Shown here one piece after another: positions 40,046 to 52,600 of a stretch of DNA of 64,000 bases. Position 1 is the stretch's first letter. Each line of letters starts with the position of its first letter. The stretch is from Moringa oleifera. Its lineage: Eukaryota > Streptophyta > Magnoliopsida > Brassicales > Moringaceae. The notes beneath the pieces were generated by a model. It searched no databases, had not been told where the DNA came from, and saw only the letters and a program-made list of their open reading frames with translations. The translations under genes were made by a program, and so were the position numbers. The stretch is taken from assembly GCA_021397835.1 (NCBI GenBank), contig JAJFZO010000609.1:10356001-10420000 (forward strand), written 5' to 3'.

Positions 40046-40640
40046 TGATACGTGTTGGTAACTGGTGTTGCTGCTTTATGGAATTAGAAGGAACAGAAAA
40101 AAGGAAAAGAAAAAAAGGAGGACCCATTTATCCGGCACCATTTTGGGCCTCATTCTTTCTCAACCTGAGGATATTTTTGACTTAATAATCAAATCTCATC
40201 CTTAGGTTACAAAAGATCAAATATAAATTCTAAAAAGAAAATATCAGACATGACTCTGTTGCCATCAAATCCATTGTTGTGATCATTACTCTTGTCGGCA
40301 TTAGTAAATTGCAGGAGCTTTTAGGCTGGACCCAACATAATACATATTCAAATCTGTACCGAGTCACCAAAAATAGTGGTCTCTTTAGGGCCAGAAAGAG
40401 ATAATTTATTACAAAACATTGACAATTCCGAAGTCACAACACAATGGACAGGCTACTAGGAATCTTGGCAAGAAACACAGAGAGAACTATCAAGCTAAGG
40501 ATGAAGCTATTTTATGCCCAATGGCCTCAAAGAAGCATCAAAGCCAATAAGATAAAATGGGGCATCTTTCCAAACATCACCACACCATTTTGCTTCACTG
40601 GCAGACTGAGTAACAGCTTGTACTTCAACAAATTGAGAGA
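40046..40640. other. Spacer upstream of short PPR gene and downstream of SERAT
   Basis: Contains the promoter of the PPR gene (-) and the 3' UTR of the SERAT gene (-). No other feature seen. Confidence 0.5.
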
Positions 40641-41963
40641 TCAAATGATATAATCTGACCATTCAGAGATGAATGAGGTATGATCCATGGACTCCCCAGG
40701 GCATTCTTCATGCTTTTTCGGCTTATCCTTTCCTCCTACAAGCCTTGCAGGGTTACCCACGGCTGTTGTCTGTGGTGGCACCTCGATCAGCACCAGTGAC
40801 CCTGCCCCAACCTTTGCTCCTTCTCCAATCTTGATATTGCCTAAAATGGTTGCACCTGCACCAATCAACACCCCGTCTCCGATCTTTGGGTGCCGATCTC
40901 CGGATGCCTTCCCTGTTCCACCAAGGGTGACGTGATGAAGAATGGAGACATTGTTTCCTATCACTGCAGTCTCACCTATCACCACACCAGTGGCATGATC
41001 CAACAATACTCCCTTCCCAATTTTGGCAGCTGGGTGTATATCAACGGCAAAGACCTCAGATATTCTTGACTGCAATGCAAGTGCTAATGGTTTGCGCGAC
41101 TCCATCCATAGCTTATGGGCTACCCTTTGAGCCTGATACAGAAAATGATTGATGAAGAAACCAGAAATTGAGCAGAACCTTGACATCGATTCTTGAAAAA
41201 AAATTATGTAATTCCCAAATCATTATCAGTGTAAAAGAAGGTCTTAACATAAATTCCTTTTATAATCCTTAACCTATTATGGTAAGTTGATATCTTTAAC
41301 AGTAATTGCCAATCACAATATATATCTTAAAAACAGTTGCACTTGTTTAATAAAAAGAAAAAGCCTAAAATTTCATCATTGACATACTGCAAACAAATAC
41401 CTAAAGTCTGGGAGAAAAAAAATATTTCATATGCAATTGCCGCAATAGAAATTTCATCAATCAGTACCACGCGCAGCTTTTACCAGAACAATAACAAGTA
41501 ATCATAAATCATTAAACAAAATTGCAGACATGATTTGGCAAAAGAGTACCTGCAAGGCCAAGAAGCCCTTATAATTGAGGAGGCAGTGAGAGAAGGACAC
41601 ACAAGCGGGGTCGCGCGTGCGAGCAGCGCGGAGATCAGCGACAGCTGCCGCGCGGATGGAGGGGTCCGAGGCGAAGGTGTTGAGGAAGAGATCGTAGAGC
41701 AAGGTGGATAGGAGAGTGGAGGAGCAGAGCTTGTTCCCGAGGTGGAAGGCAAGGGACCGGTCGAGCGAGGAGTGACTGAGGATCGTCGAGTACAGGTAGC
41801 TAGCAAGAGCCGGCTCCGCCTCCGCATCGCGGCGGGCCTCGGCTTTGATTTGACTCCACACAAACGCCTCATCCTCGTTGGCTGCAGCGACATCGGCACG
41901 TGACGCAGCCGTCGCGGGAGTCACAATCGACTGCGACGGGTAACGGAGCTCCCCCGCGGGCAT
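40641..41963 (-). CDS. SERAT1;1: Serine O-acetyltransferase, cytosolic SERAT1;1 type
   Basis: Makes O-acetylserine from serine and acetyl-CoA, the carbon skeleton for cysteine, in a complex with O-acetylserine (thiol) lyase. Two exons: 41550-41963 and 40641-41132; 301 aa. I chose ATG 41963 because MPAGELR matches the start of the SERAT1;1 group. The N-terminal helical SATase domain (IKAEARRDAEAEPALASYLY, LGNKLCSSTLLSTLLYDLF) is followed by a left-handed beta-helix of hexapeptide repeats (IHPAAKIGKGVLLDHATG, KIGDGVLIGAGATILGN). The catalytic histidines of DIHP (about 171) and LLDHA (about 184) are present. The C-terminal tail ends SEWSDYII; the last Ile is what inserts into the OAS-TL active site. 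The frame is open upstream to 42173; see findings. Confidence 0.95.
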
Positions 41964-42173
41964 CGATAAAGTACGGTAAGTGCCTGGAGTTTTGTAACTA
42001 CGGACAATTACAAAATGGCTATTGGTTGTCCTATGAAGCAGAGGGGCAAGTAGCTTCAGGTTGAGTACCGACCTTATCGCGTGGTAGCGCATTGCGTCTG
42101 CAACTGAGTTTGTTTGCCAGTCGGTGCGGGCGCCACGTAGAATGATCTCCCTCCCAGGATTAACCAGCCTCAT
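41964..42173 (-). other. In-frame N-terminal extension of SERAT
   Basis: From ATG 42173 the frame runs 70 codons without a stop into the SERAT start at 41963. The predicted extension is rich in Arg, Leu, Ser and Thr and poor in acids, like a mitochondrial or plastid targeting peptide. Whether it is translated or is 5' UTR cannot be told here. Confidence 0.4.
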
Positions 42174-42191
42174 CCACCAATCATCATACAA

Positions 42192-43657
42192 ATATCAATC
42201 GAGACCGTCCCTTTTGTTTAATAACAAAATGTTAATTCTTTTTTTGTTTTTTTGACATAATGTTTTTTTTTCTATTATTGTCATCTTATATTATAATATT
42301 ACTATATACTAAATTATATAAAATTAATGCATTATTTTAGTAATAATACCAAAAATCATAATAAACATAATTGGCAACCTCTAGAGTTAGTCAGATTAAA
42401 AAAGAAGATGACACGTGGGTCACATGTCTAACTTGCTTGAAGTAGCTCACTATTCCAGAGTTTTCCTTTAAACATATTCTTACCTAATATATTGACTCTC
42501 TCCAAGAAAATGAGATGATTGCTTTGAAATTTTTAAGAATATAAAAATAAAACAGTGGGTCCGCTCCACTCATTTTTACCGTGTTTAAATACTTTTTTTT
42601 TTTCAAAGAGTTGAAAAGTTATTGGGAATTTTTACTGTATTTATAAATTTTTTATTCAATAAATTAGTGTAATTCAAAGGAAATTGAAAAAAAATGAGAG
42701 GTAAGAAAGGAAAATTGAGAAAGAAAAACTCAAATTGTCTTTGATTGATTTGACAGGGTAAGGAGGTGATATTTTTAAGAAAAATACTTATTTACAAATA
42801 ATTCAAAAATGATAAAAATAAATAGTATATAAAGTTTTGATTTTTTTACATTTTATAAATGCGCTACAAATTCTTGAAAAAGAGTGATTTCACAATCTAA
42901 AACATAAAATAATTAAAATATTAAAATGAACAAAATTGATTAAGTAATATAAATAAATCATATATATGTGTGTTATGTTACAATGATATTTATTTTTTAT
43001 GTATTAAAATTTATTTAATTTTTTCATCAATTAAAGTTAAAAAAAAAAGAGAGAAGTCGTATTTGGGTAGTTTTCTCTACAATATTTCATGAATTTTAAA
43101 ATAATATTAAGGACATATTTTGAATATGCCATTGTGAAAAGTGATTTATTTTCTGGTGGCTGTAAAAAGATTATATAATTCTTCTGTATTCCCCCTAAGA
43201 CAGGTGAGCTGCATGTGATTGAAGTTAGGCCATGGATTTAAAATAGCTTTTTATGAGCTTTAATTATTAGCACAGAAGGAATTAAAATAAGATAATGCAA
43301 GATTAATTTTGCCTGATCTATTGGAAGATATGTCTTAGGAGTGACGCCCGTGAAGATTTTCTTTTATTAAATATCATAAATTTTAAAAGAATATTTAAAT
43401 TTAAAGGTAACGGTCCAACATTTCATTTCATTAAATAAAGCCATGATTCGTGGGGTAAGAAAGAATCAAATATGAACACATTTTATAACATTTGTTACAG
43501 AACTGAGTGACATGAGTCCCGGAGTGAGGAATAATTTAGCAGACAAATACAAAGTTCTCAAACTTTGGTCATTAATTATACCCTCTTAATGCCTCTAACA
43601 ACTACCTAATTTCCTCTGTATTTTCCCTGCAAAATGAGGGAAACAATTTTGAGTCCT
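42192..43657. other. AT-rich spacer between SERAT and ET2-like gene
   Basis: A/T-rich with several T and A runs; promoter of SERAT (-) on the left and 3' UTR of the ET2-like gene (-) on the right. No coding sequence seen. Confidence 0.5.
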
Positions 43658-46600
43658 CTATCCTCTGTGTTGCCAACATCTTTCATTTCCTTTAGCCAGT
43701 CTTCTTCTGCAAAATGAACCATTTCTCAAGGTGGCTCCACAAATGGTGGACGAATCTCTGTCCCCAGCACATCTGCCTGAAAATGGTGGAGACTCTGAGT
43801 TGCTGTCTTTCAGAGTTTGAGAATAAATATCATTATGAATCAAGTCATGAGTACCTGTTAATGAACTATCAGGCATCTGGGACTTCTCTTTTGCTTCTGA
43901 CTTCGAGAGTAAGGCAGTGACCCTCATCCCTTTGTGCTCCACACATCTTTTTCTTCCTGCACTGGGTGGCCTTCTGCAAATGGTTCCATTGCCCAGAATT
44001 ACACCACAGATACCATAGATGCTTTGATGACCACAAGGACTGGAATCAACACATGCATCAGGGATATGACCTGATTCTTCCTTTGTAATTGGCTTCAAAT
44101 TGAATCCATAGGTTTTCCTCCCTTTATGTTCCTTGCATCTCTTTCTCCCTGGAACTGGTGGCCTTGTACAAGAGGTACCATCATTTAGGATAACACCACA
44201 TATAGAACCAAGGGCCAGATTGTTATCAAGCTCATTTGAGACTAATCTAGGCCTTGATCTGCTGAAGTTAAATATTCCAGGGAGATTGTTACTCTCCTCA
44301 CTGGCATCAGCACTGGATTTCTTCTCTTGCAGGATCAGCTTGTTTCCTTCTATTCTAATGCCCACTTTCTTCCTCACGAAAGGGACATGTAACCTGAAAA
44401 TATTCGAGAATTTACTAGTTCTTGAAGCAACCTCAGTCAGTTTTTTAAGGAGATCATCAGGACGACGTACACCATTACTGTCTTTGTTCCATGCATAATC
44501 AAAAGTATGAAGTAACTGAGCTTCTGTTTTCTCAGCATCCCTCTTGCTTTTCATCTGGAAAACATTCAGGAAATCAAATGAGAAGGATGACTGAAATTCT
44601 GAAATGAATCGCCAAACTATTTGAATAGTTCTGCGTCATGTATGCTGGGAGGCACCTGATTATAATCAATCAACCATCTTCACCCATATGTACAATGCAC
44701 AAATTTCAACATTAGTATCTTGACTAAATGTAAATAGTAAAATACTCTATCCAGGTCTTTGCTCCCAGTAGCTAGCAGAAGCTTCACGCTAGTACAAGAT
44801 TTATGAGTATTACCTTCCCAATTTTAGTTCTTATGAGGGCTATAATAGTCTGCTAGGCATACAAGGGGTCAAAGTAAAATCAGAAGAGCATATTTGCTGA
44901 CTTTGCCCTCCTTGCCATCAGAAAGCTTCATAGAATGTGAAGTATATCAACAACAATTTGTTTTTAGGAAAAGCTTGACAAATTTTTGATTGATCTGTAA
45001 GAGCACGGAGATGGAGAGGAACACCTGAACACCTTTCAACTATAAAAGCACTGAGAAAACATTTGGAACACCAGCAGCATTTTCGAATGTAAGAACAACC
45101 CACGCAATCTACTTTCTACAACTAAGAGTGTATTAAAAGCAAATCAGTAAAGCATTCACCCCCCTTAACTTCGTTCTCTAGTCATACATTTGGAGTGACA
45201 TGTTACATTGGACTTCCTCAACCAGTCTCACTAGCTTTTACCTTATGTATGTGTATATACTATCCTGTCAGCCACTGCTTAATGCATGGCAGAAGTAGCC
45301 CATTATGACCCAAAAAGCATGCCCAACCCTTGAGAAAGAGATTATTCTCAAAGAGAGTTGACCAACTCTAACAAAGTCAGTGTATCAGAAGAGTCTGGAG
45401 TGCCAGCAGGTCAAAAGAGAGTTAGCATACCGTACTACAAATCCTCAAGGTGCTAATAGGGGTGTGAGCAGATCAACAAAGGATCAGCACACCATGTTGC
45501 ACGGGATGTCATACCCTACAAAGAAGATGGTGTCAAGCAGCCATATTGTATGAGATCAACAACTTTATTGAAGGCTAGTAGGTGAGGTCAGCCCCATAAT
45601 TAGATGAGGTCAAACATAGGGGACCCAATTACCATGGTACCCCCAACTGAGTTATAAGAAGAGGAATTGTGGTGATTCTTACTCATGCAATCATATTTCT
45701 TAGTCCTACTCTGCCAAAATATCATTCAACGTGTCAGTGGGATACCCCAATGACCAAGTGACACCCCCCCCAAAACATGATCATTTCCTGTTGGTAAAAA
45801 AATGTCTTTTAATGGAAATGTATCTTTCCATTTTTCAAACAGAAAGGTGTATGGAAGAAAGGTGGAAAGGTGTCTTTCTATTCCATCTTTTCTTCCTTTT
45901 GAATGAAAAAATATCTTTTTATGAGGACGCATCATTTTCTTTTAGATACATCTTTTTGAAAAGTCACATTCTATAGAAGTTACCTTTTGACACCTACAAA
46001 AAAATTTCTCTCATAACCTTTTAAATCATCCAAAAATAACTTCTTTCTTCGCTGAAAACAAGAGTTTATTTTTGAAAGATACCAACCACACGTTAATTCG
46101 TTGTTTTTGTGAATTGAAGCACTACTTTCAAAAGAAGATATCATTGTATCCTAGGAGACATTCATCGTCAACCTACCAACATTAATTAGGGAGATGATTT
46201 TGTCTTAAGAACGTAGAATCAAACTCTAGCTTCGTTCCAACAAAAGTATATTTCTACGTGCTATGTTTTATTGTATGTTTATTTCAACTTGTTTATTCTC
46301 TTTTGATTTTTTTTTTAAAAGTTTTCGATATTGTTTATTATGTGAGAGACAATAAGTATCTCAATCGTTTGAAATAGGATCTTCGCTAATTTAGCTTCCA
46401 CCAATATTTCATACGCATAATTAGAATCAATGTGAAATGCGGGTAACAAATCTAAGTTTGCTAATTTAAGTAAATCGTGAATAACCCATCACTCAGATAC
46501 CCCTTGCCCACAAACATCCCATGTTTAGTCTGCATAAACTTGTCAAATTCAAATACTAACTTAAACTCATTCTTACTTAACAACAACCAAAAAACCAAGT

Positions 46601-49600
46601 TCTTACGAATGTCTAGTACATGAAGCATATTGTTCAAAATGAGTTCTTCCTCTGAGGTCATCTTAATCACAATTTTGCCAATATCTTCAATTTTGGAGGT
46701 TGAGAATTGCCCATAAAAAAAGCTACTTTCCACTATTAATTATCACATAAAAGGAGAACATTTTTTTTTTGTTAGAAACAATGTTAACTCTATATTATCT
46801 ATGAGGCACTAAAGGGGTGTCACCCATGTATAAAACGTTAGGTAGATCCTATCTAGAGTGAGGATATCAATGAACTTTACAAGGTCCTTTTTATTTACAA
46901 AAAAATCTCTTGTTACGCATAATTTAAGAAAACAAATCTATCTATTCCTTAACACACTAAGAGACGTTTTCATCCCTTTAAAAGCTCTCCTATTTCTTTC
47001 TCTCCACGGAAGACAAAACGTGAGAAGTAGTCCCCAAACATTCTGCTACCACCGAACCCAATGTCACCCAAAATTGCCCCCAATAAAGGAACACACTCTC
47101 CCATATCTCTTGGGACCATTTACACTAAAGCATTACATGATTCATAGTTTCTACTTCTTCTTTGCATATAAAACATCTAATCAGAAGCTTGATTCCTCTT
47201 TCTAGTAAATTGTCAAGGGTTGTGGTTTACCCTAAGTTGCCTATCATATAAAAAATGCCACTTTCGAGTGTGCTCCACCCCTCCAAATTAACTTCTACAG
47301 TATATGATTCATCTCCTTCTTGGACTACCATTACCTTCTTGGAAAGAGACTTGACTAAAAATTTTTCTTCTCTCTCACCCCTTTAAACAATCTTATCTTC
47401 AATGATCAATTCAAGTTTGATGCTTTAAATATGCTATAGAAACTACTCAACCAATCCCATTTCCTAATCTTGTGCATTCCTTCTAAATGTAATCTCCCAT
47501 ATCGCTTGCCCTTCTCGTATAGATAGGCACTCCTTTACCCATGCTTTTTTATTACAAACAAGTTGATTTACTCTCGAAAATACCTCCCTAAGCGATTGCT
47601 CCCCACACCATAAATCATACCAAAATTTAATGTTGTTACCCTTCTTAATTTTGAACCTAACATGTGATTTCACTATGTCCCAACCTTTTCTTATAGCTTT
47701 CCATGATTTTCCTTCCCTTCCATTATTCTATATTTAGCTACCACCACCATTCTCAAAAAACTTTCTTATTTCATCATAAACCTCCATAACCATTTTCTTA
47801 GGAGAACTTTGTTAAACAAGCCTAAAGTTTTAACCCTCAAATCCCATTCTTAACCAAGTTTCTCACAATTTCTCATTTAACAAGATGATACTTAAACTCA
47901 TTTCCTAAGCTTCCCTATAAAAATCTCCTTTGCAATTGCTCTAATTTTTGTGTAATCATCAGAGATAAAGGGAACAAAGACATATGATACACCGGAAAGC
48001 TTAAGAGAGTGCTTCTAACGAGTGTTAGCCTTCCTCCTTTGAAAAGGTATCTTCTATTCCAACACATTAACCTTTTTTCAAATCTCTCTATTATGGGTTT
48101 CTACATGTCAGTTCCTTGAAAAGAGCTCCTAGGGGTAGCCTAAATATTTCATTAGATGAGCTCTTAGGGATCTTAGCAAGTCTCTCTCCATCCACTTCAT
48201 CATCGATTAGGATAAGTTCACTCTTCCTCAAGTTCACCTTCAAACCGAATGCCACTTAGAAGTATAGAAGAATACTTCTTACATTGATTAATTAATCTTC
48301 TTTTGCCCCACAAAAAATTATGGTGTCATTGGCACACAAATTGTGAGCTACCTCCACCTTTGATCACATTCTTCCCACCTTCAACCCCCTAAAGAGCCCA
48401 TTTTGAACAGCCTTGCCAAGCAATCAAAAACCTCCATCAATAGCATAAATAAGAAGTGAAATAATGGATTCTCTTGTTGAAGCCCTCTAGTTGACTTGAT
48501 AAACTTGGAAAGTCTCCGATTCACTAAAGTAGAGAATGTCGGTGTTGAGGTACACCATTTAATCCATCTATACCAATGCTCACTGTAACACAACCTTTTC
48601 AATATACGACAAATTGCCAAGCTACACAATCATATGCCTTCTCCATATCGAGCTTACATATCACCATTTTTTCCTCCCTTTTAAGTTGATCAACTACTTC
48701 ATTTCCAATTAATGCCGTATCCAAGATTTGCTTTCCTCTCATAAAAGCATTTTGATTAGGATTAATAACTTTTTTCATCACCTCTTTAAATCTCTCCACA
48801 AAAACTTTCGCTATTAGTTGTAGACTCCTCCAAGTAGATTAATTGTACAATAATGTTTTAAGTTACTAGCTCCCGTTTTCTTAAAAATCAACACTAAGAA
48901 ATTTGCATTCAATGAACGTACAAACTTACCACTCTCATGAAATTCATTAAATAAACACATTATATCTTTATTAACAATTTCCCTATTGTCCTTGAAAAAA
49001 GACATAATGAACCTATCTGGACCTGGTGCTTTATCCCCATCATAAGACATAAGTATCTGACGTACCTCCTCTTTCTCAAACGGTCTTTCTAATCGTTCGT
49101 GAAGCTCACTATCTATCACTTCAAATTGTAAACCATCAAGTGTTGGTCTTCTCTTCCATTGCTTACTATAAAGATGCTCATAGAAGTCACTTACCCTCCA
49201 TTTCAACTCTTCTTGCTCCTCCACCCTTTCCCCATCAAATTCCAACATACTCATAAAATTGTTCCTTCTATGCATGTTCGCCATTCACTGAAAAAAACTT
49301 GTATTTCTATCTCCTTCCTTAAGACATAGCACCCTTTTTATGCCTCCAAGAGATTTCTCCCATCTCAAGTATAGTAGTAAACTTGTGCCCGAATTGATCT
49401 CTTTGTTCCACTTCTTTATACTACTTTCAAATTTTTAAGCTTACTTACCATCACATAATTTACATGACCTCTTACTTTCTTTTCATCACACCACTTTTTG
49501 ACAAGAGCATTGAACCCATCGACTTTAAGCCACATATTCTCAAATCTGAATGGGGTAAGACCCCTAATGATGTTGTTCATCTCAAGCAAACTTCGATTAT

Positions 49601-52600
49601 CATCCGATGTTGACCTAGATAAAAGCCTTTGATTTCTCCTCTCATTGGCTTGAAATGATGAAGCTGTCAATTTTTCACACAAGTGATAAGTCCTCCACTT
49701 GAAGTTTCGACACCATGTCTAAAAATTCACTAAAGCCACCCCACCTCTACCATTCCTATCCTTTCATGTGCATAAAATACCATATTGAAATCTTCCCCTA
49801 TCACTCAATGTGTATTTCATCTTCTCTTACACTCTTTCAACTCCTTTCATAACTTGATTTGCCTCTCCATTACACTATTATTGTATGCTCCGGTGAACAC
49901 CTGTTCAAATCCATCATTTTTCCTTTGGAAAATACAAGAGATAGATTCTACTCCTATCATAAATTTCACAGATCTCCCCAATTTATCATTCTACATTATT
50001 AATACACCCTCGCATCCCCTTAAGCCAGAATGGTTTTCCACTCCACTCCACTCCTTTTACTCCCCACACACTTCGAATTATTCCATCGTTCATGTTTTCA
50101 ATCTTCATTTATTTGAAGCATGCTACATCTGCCACCCACTTTTTCAATACATGCTTAACAATCATTCAATTCTTAAAATTGTTCAATCCCCTAGTGTTCC
50201 AAGATAGTATTCTATGCATCATACTCATATACGCCTTTCACCTTCTATCACACCCTCCAATTTCCTTCAAATTTTCTTTATTTCTCATAGTTAATCGAGG
50301 ATTCCAACCACTTCAACTCTCTACTGGTTGTCCTTTTTCCTCCCTTGCAAAACGACCCTTTGCTAGTTTAATTAAGCTTCTTCTCGCATTTTTCTTTTTT
50401 ATCTCGTTGACGAAGCAGAATGCTAGCTCTTGAAATCCTTCAAAAGAGATCCCCACTATCTTGCATACCTTACTCATATTTTTTAATATCCTTTCTGATA
50501 TTGTTGTTTGCCCCTCCTGCTTTATCAGCTCAACTCCCTTGTTACCTCTAACCATTGTCCCTACTTGTGCATCATTGATTTTGCATTCCCCACTTTGGAA
50601 ATCTCCCACTTAGTATTGATTAACTGACTATCCTATAGAACTCTGTAATTCTTCTACCTTTATTGATGAATCTATTTTTGGAGATCATTCCCTCTCTGTT
50701 TGAATCTATTGTAACTAACTATCTTTCTACCTTTTGTATTGTCTCCTTTCCACATGTCCCTATATCCCCCATTGATTCCCCCATCACACCCCTATTGCAT
50801 TCCCCTATAATATCCATAATTACTTCCTCCTCTGTAACAACCATTAGAGTCCCTTTTCCTTTATCTTTTGTTTTATTCCCTAAGCTAGCCACCCTCATAC
50901 ATCCACTTTCAGTTACTAGAGCTCTTCTCTCAACTTGTAGACCCACTACTCCCACCTTTAGCGCAAGTTTGATGAGTCTGGTCTTCAGTGGCACACCTGT
51001 TCGTTGCAAACCATGAGGCTCGTACACTACTTGTCCCTCCGTCCAGCTCCATATTTGTTTGTGCGACCATACCCCACCTAAGGCTCATAGTTAATTGGCC
51101 ATTCGATTTTATCATCACTACTCAACCATCACTTAAAACACTGTCTACACTCGCCAACTTTAGGACATCATTTTTGGCCAACCCTATTGGAGTTAGTGCC
51201 ATCAATCTGGCCAGAGCGGTTCTATCACACCTTAACAGGAGAACTAAGTCAATCGAACCCGGATTACTTCTCTTCAAGCTAAATTATCTGATTTGAGGGG
51301 AATCGGGTCTAAGCTTTTTTCAACCTATTTTCTTCCCTATTTAGGCCTGTTAATTCTAGCCCACCCTTTTGAGGCCCAAGATCTTGGTCCAACCCACATT
51401 TTTAACCCGAATCCATTATGCATCTTCTTCCTTACCTACATGCCCGAATCAAACCCTACTTTCAGAAACCTAGCTCCGTTGCCCACTGCTCCTCCCATTA
51501 AAGTTGATTTCCAACTGTTGTTAATCATTTGATTGTTGTAATGCCTTTTCATTTCTCCAACATAGGAAGGACAAAACAATATTTACATTGAGGACACCAG
51601 ACTCGTTCCCTAATCATCCCAACAGGTCTATCTTTTTCAACCATTTTAGTTATATGAATCTGTTATGTTGTTCTCCTCTTTCCTCCACTCCTTTTCTCTT
51701 GCTCACATTACCCTTTCCATGATATTAGCGATTTTGATCTAACCACCACCATCACCTTCATACGAAAAAATTAAAGATCTTGGTCCATTCCCTTACTCCG
51801 ATAGTTTCAAAAAGGCTTTAAATGATTCTCCACCTTCGACAAAAATACTATTGTATTATCTCCTTTCCATTTGCGCTTACTTGGGCTTTCTCTTTTTCGT
51901 ACCGAAGAATCAATCGATCCCTTCAACCACTTTGTTTCATCCTTGTTAAAGAAGATTGTTGATTTCCTCTTCCTACTAGGTTAACACCAAACTTCTTGTC
52001 TTTCACTAGTTCAAACTCCTTCCTCTCGATTCTCACTCGATAGAACCCTGGAGGTTTCTCCACGCTCCGCCCATTACTCTCAAACTCTTTCATCTCATAA
52101 AGAGAACATTTTCTTATTAAAACAAATGTGATGAGTAATACCAGTGTCTAACCACCATTCTTTAGAGCTTTTCACTAAGTTAGCTTCAAACACAACAGAA
52201 CATCATCCCAGCAATATTATTTGCTAATTTTTCTTTCTCGATTATACGCACTCAGTACGGTTTCTTATGGCAATCCTTGGCAACTTATGATAGATATAGT
52301 ATTTGCCCCTGAATTTCTTAGACTTGCCCTAGGTTGAATTTTGACCAAAGTACTTTCTCTTTTTCGTAGTGTTTTCTTCCACTAGTTTTGCTTTGGATTC
52401 CATGAGTATTTCAACTTTTTTTTTTTCAGATATATGCTTATTTCTTTTGCAATCCTCAACCGTATAACCAGATCTTCAATTCTCATTTCTTTGCGTTTAT
52501 ACTTTAGATAATTCCAAGATGATAGTAATTTTTCATTTATAGCAACCACTTGGAATGTCTCACTTAGAGTCATATTTTTTACATTTATCCCAAGCAGAAT

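Noticed and set aside
43658..44554. A separate gene consisting only of the HRT-repeat exon
   Set aside because: Its first ATG follows a splice acceptor, and the sequence continues exactly the GIY-YIG exon at 56496 as in the ET family; a single gene explains both.
46858..47205. 115-codon plus-strand frame inside the LINE
   Set aside because: Antisense shadow of the LINE 3' zinc-finger region.
49785..51532. Several plus-strand frames of 79-140 codons
   Set aside because: Antisense shadows of the LINE endonuclease and 5' region; the minus-strand reading has recognisable LINE motifs.
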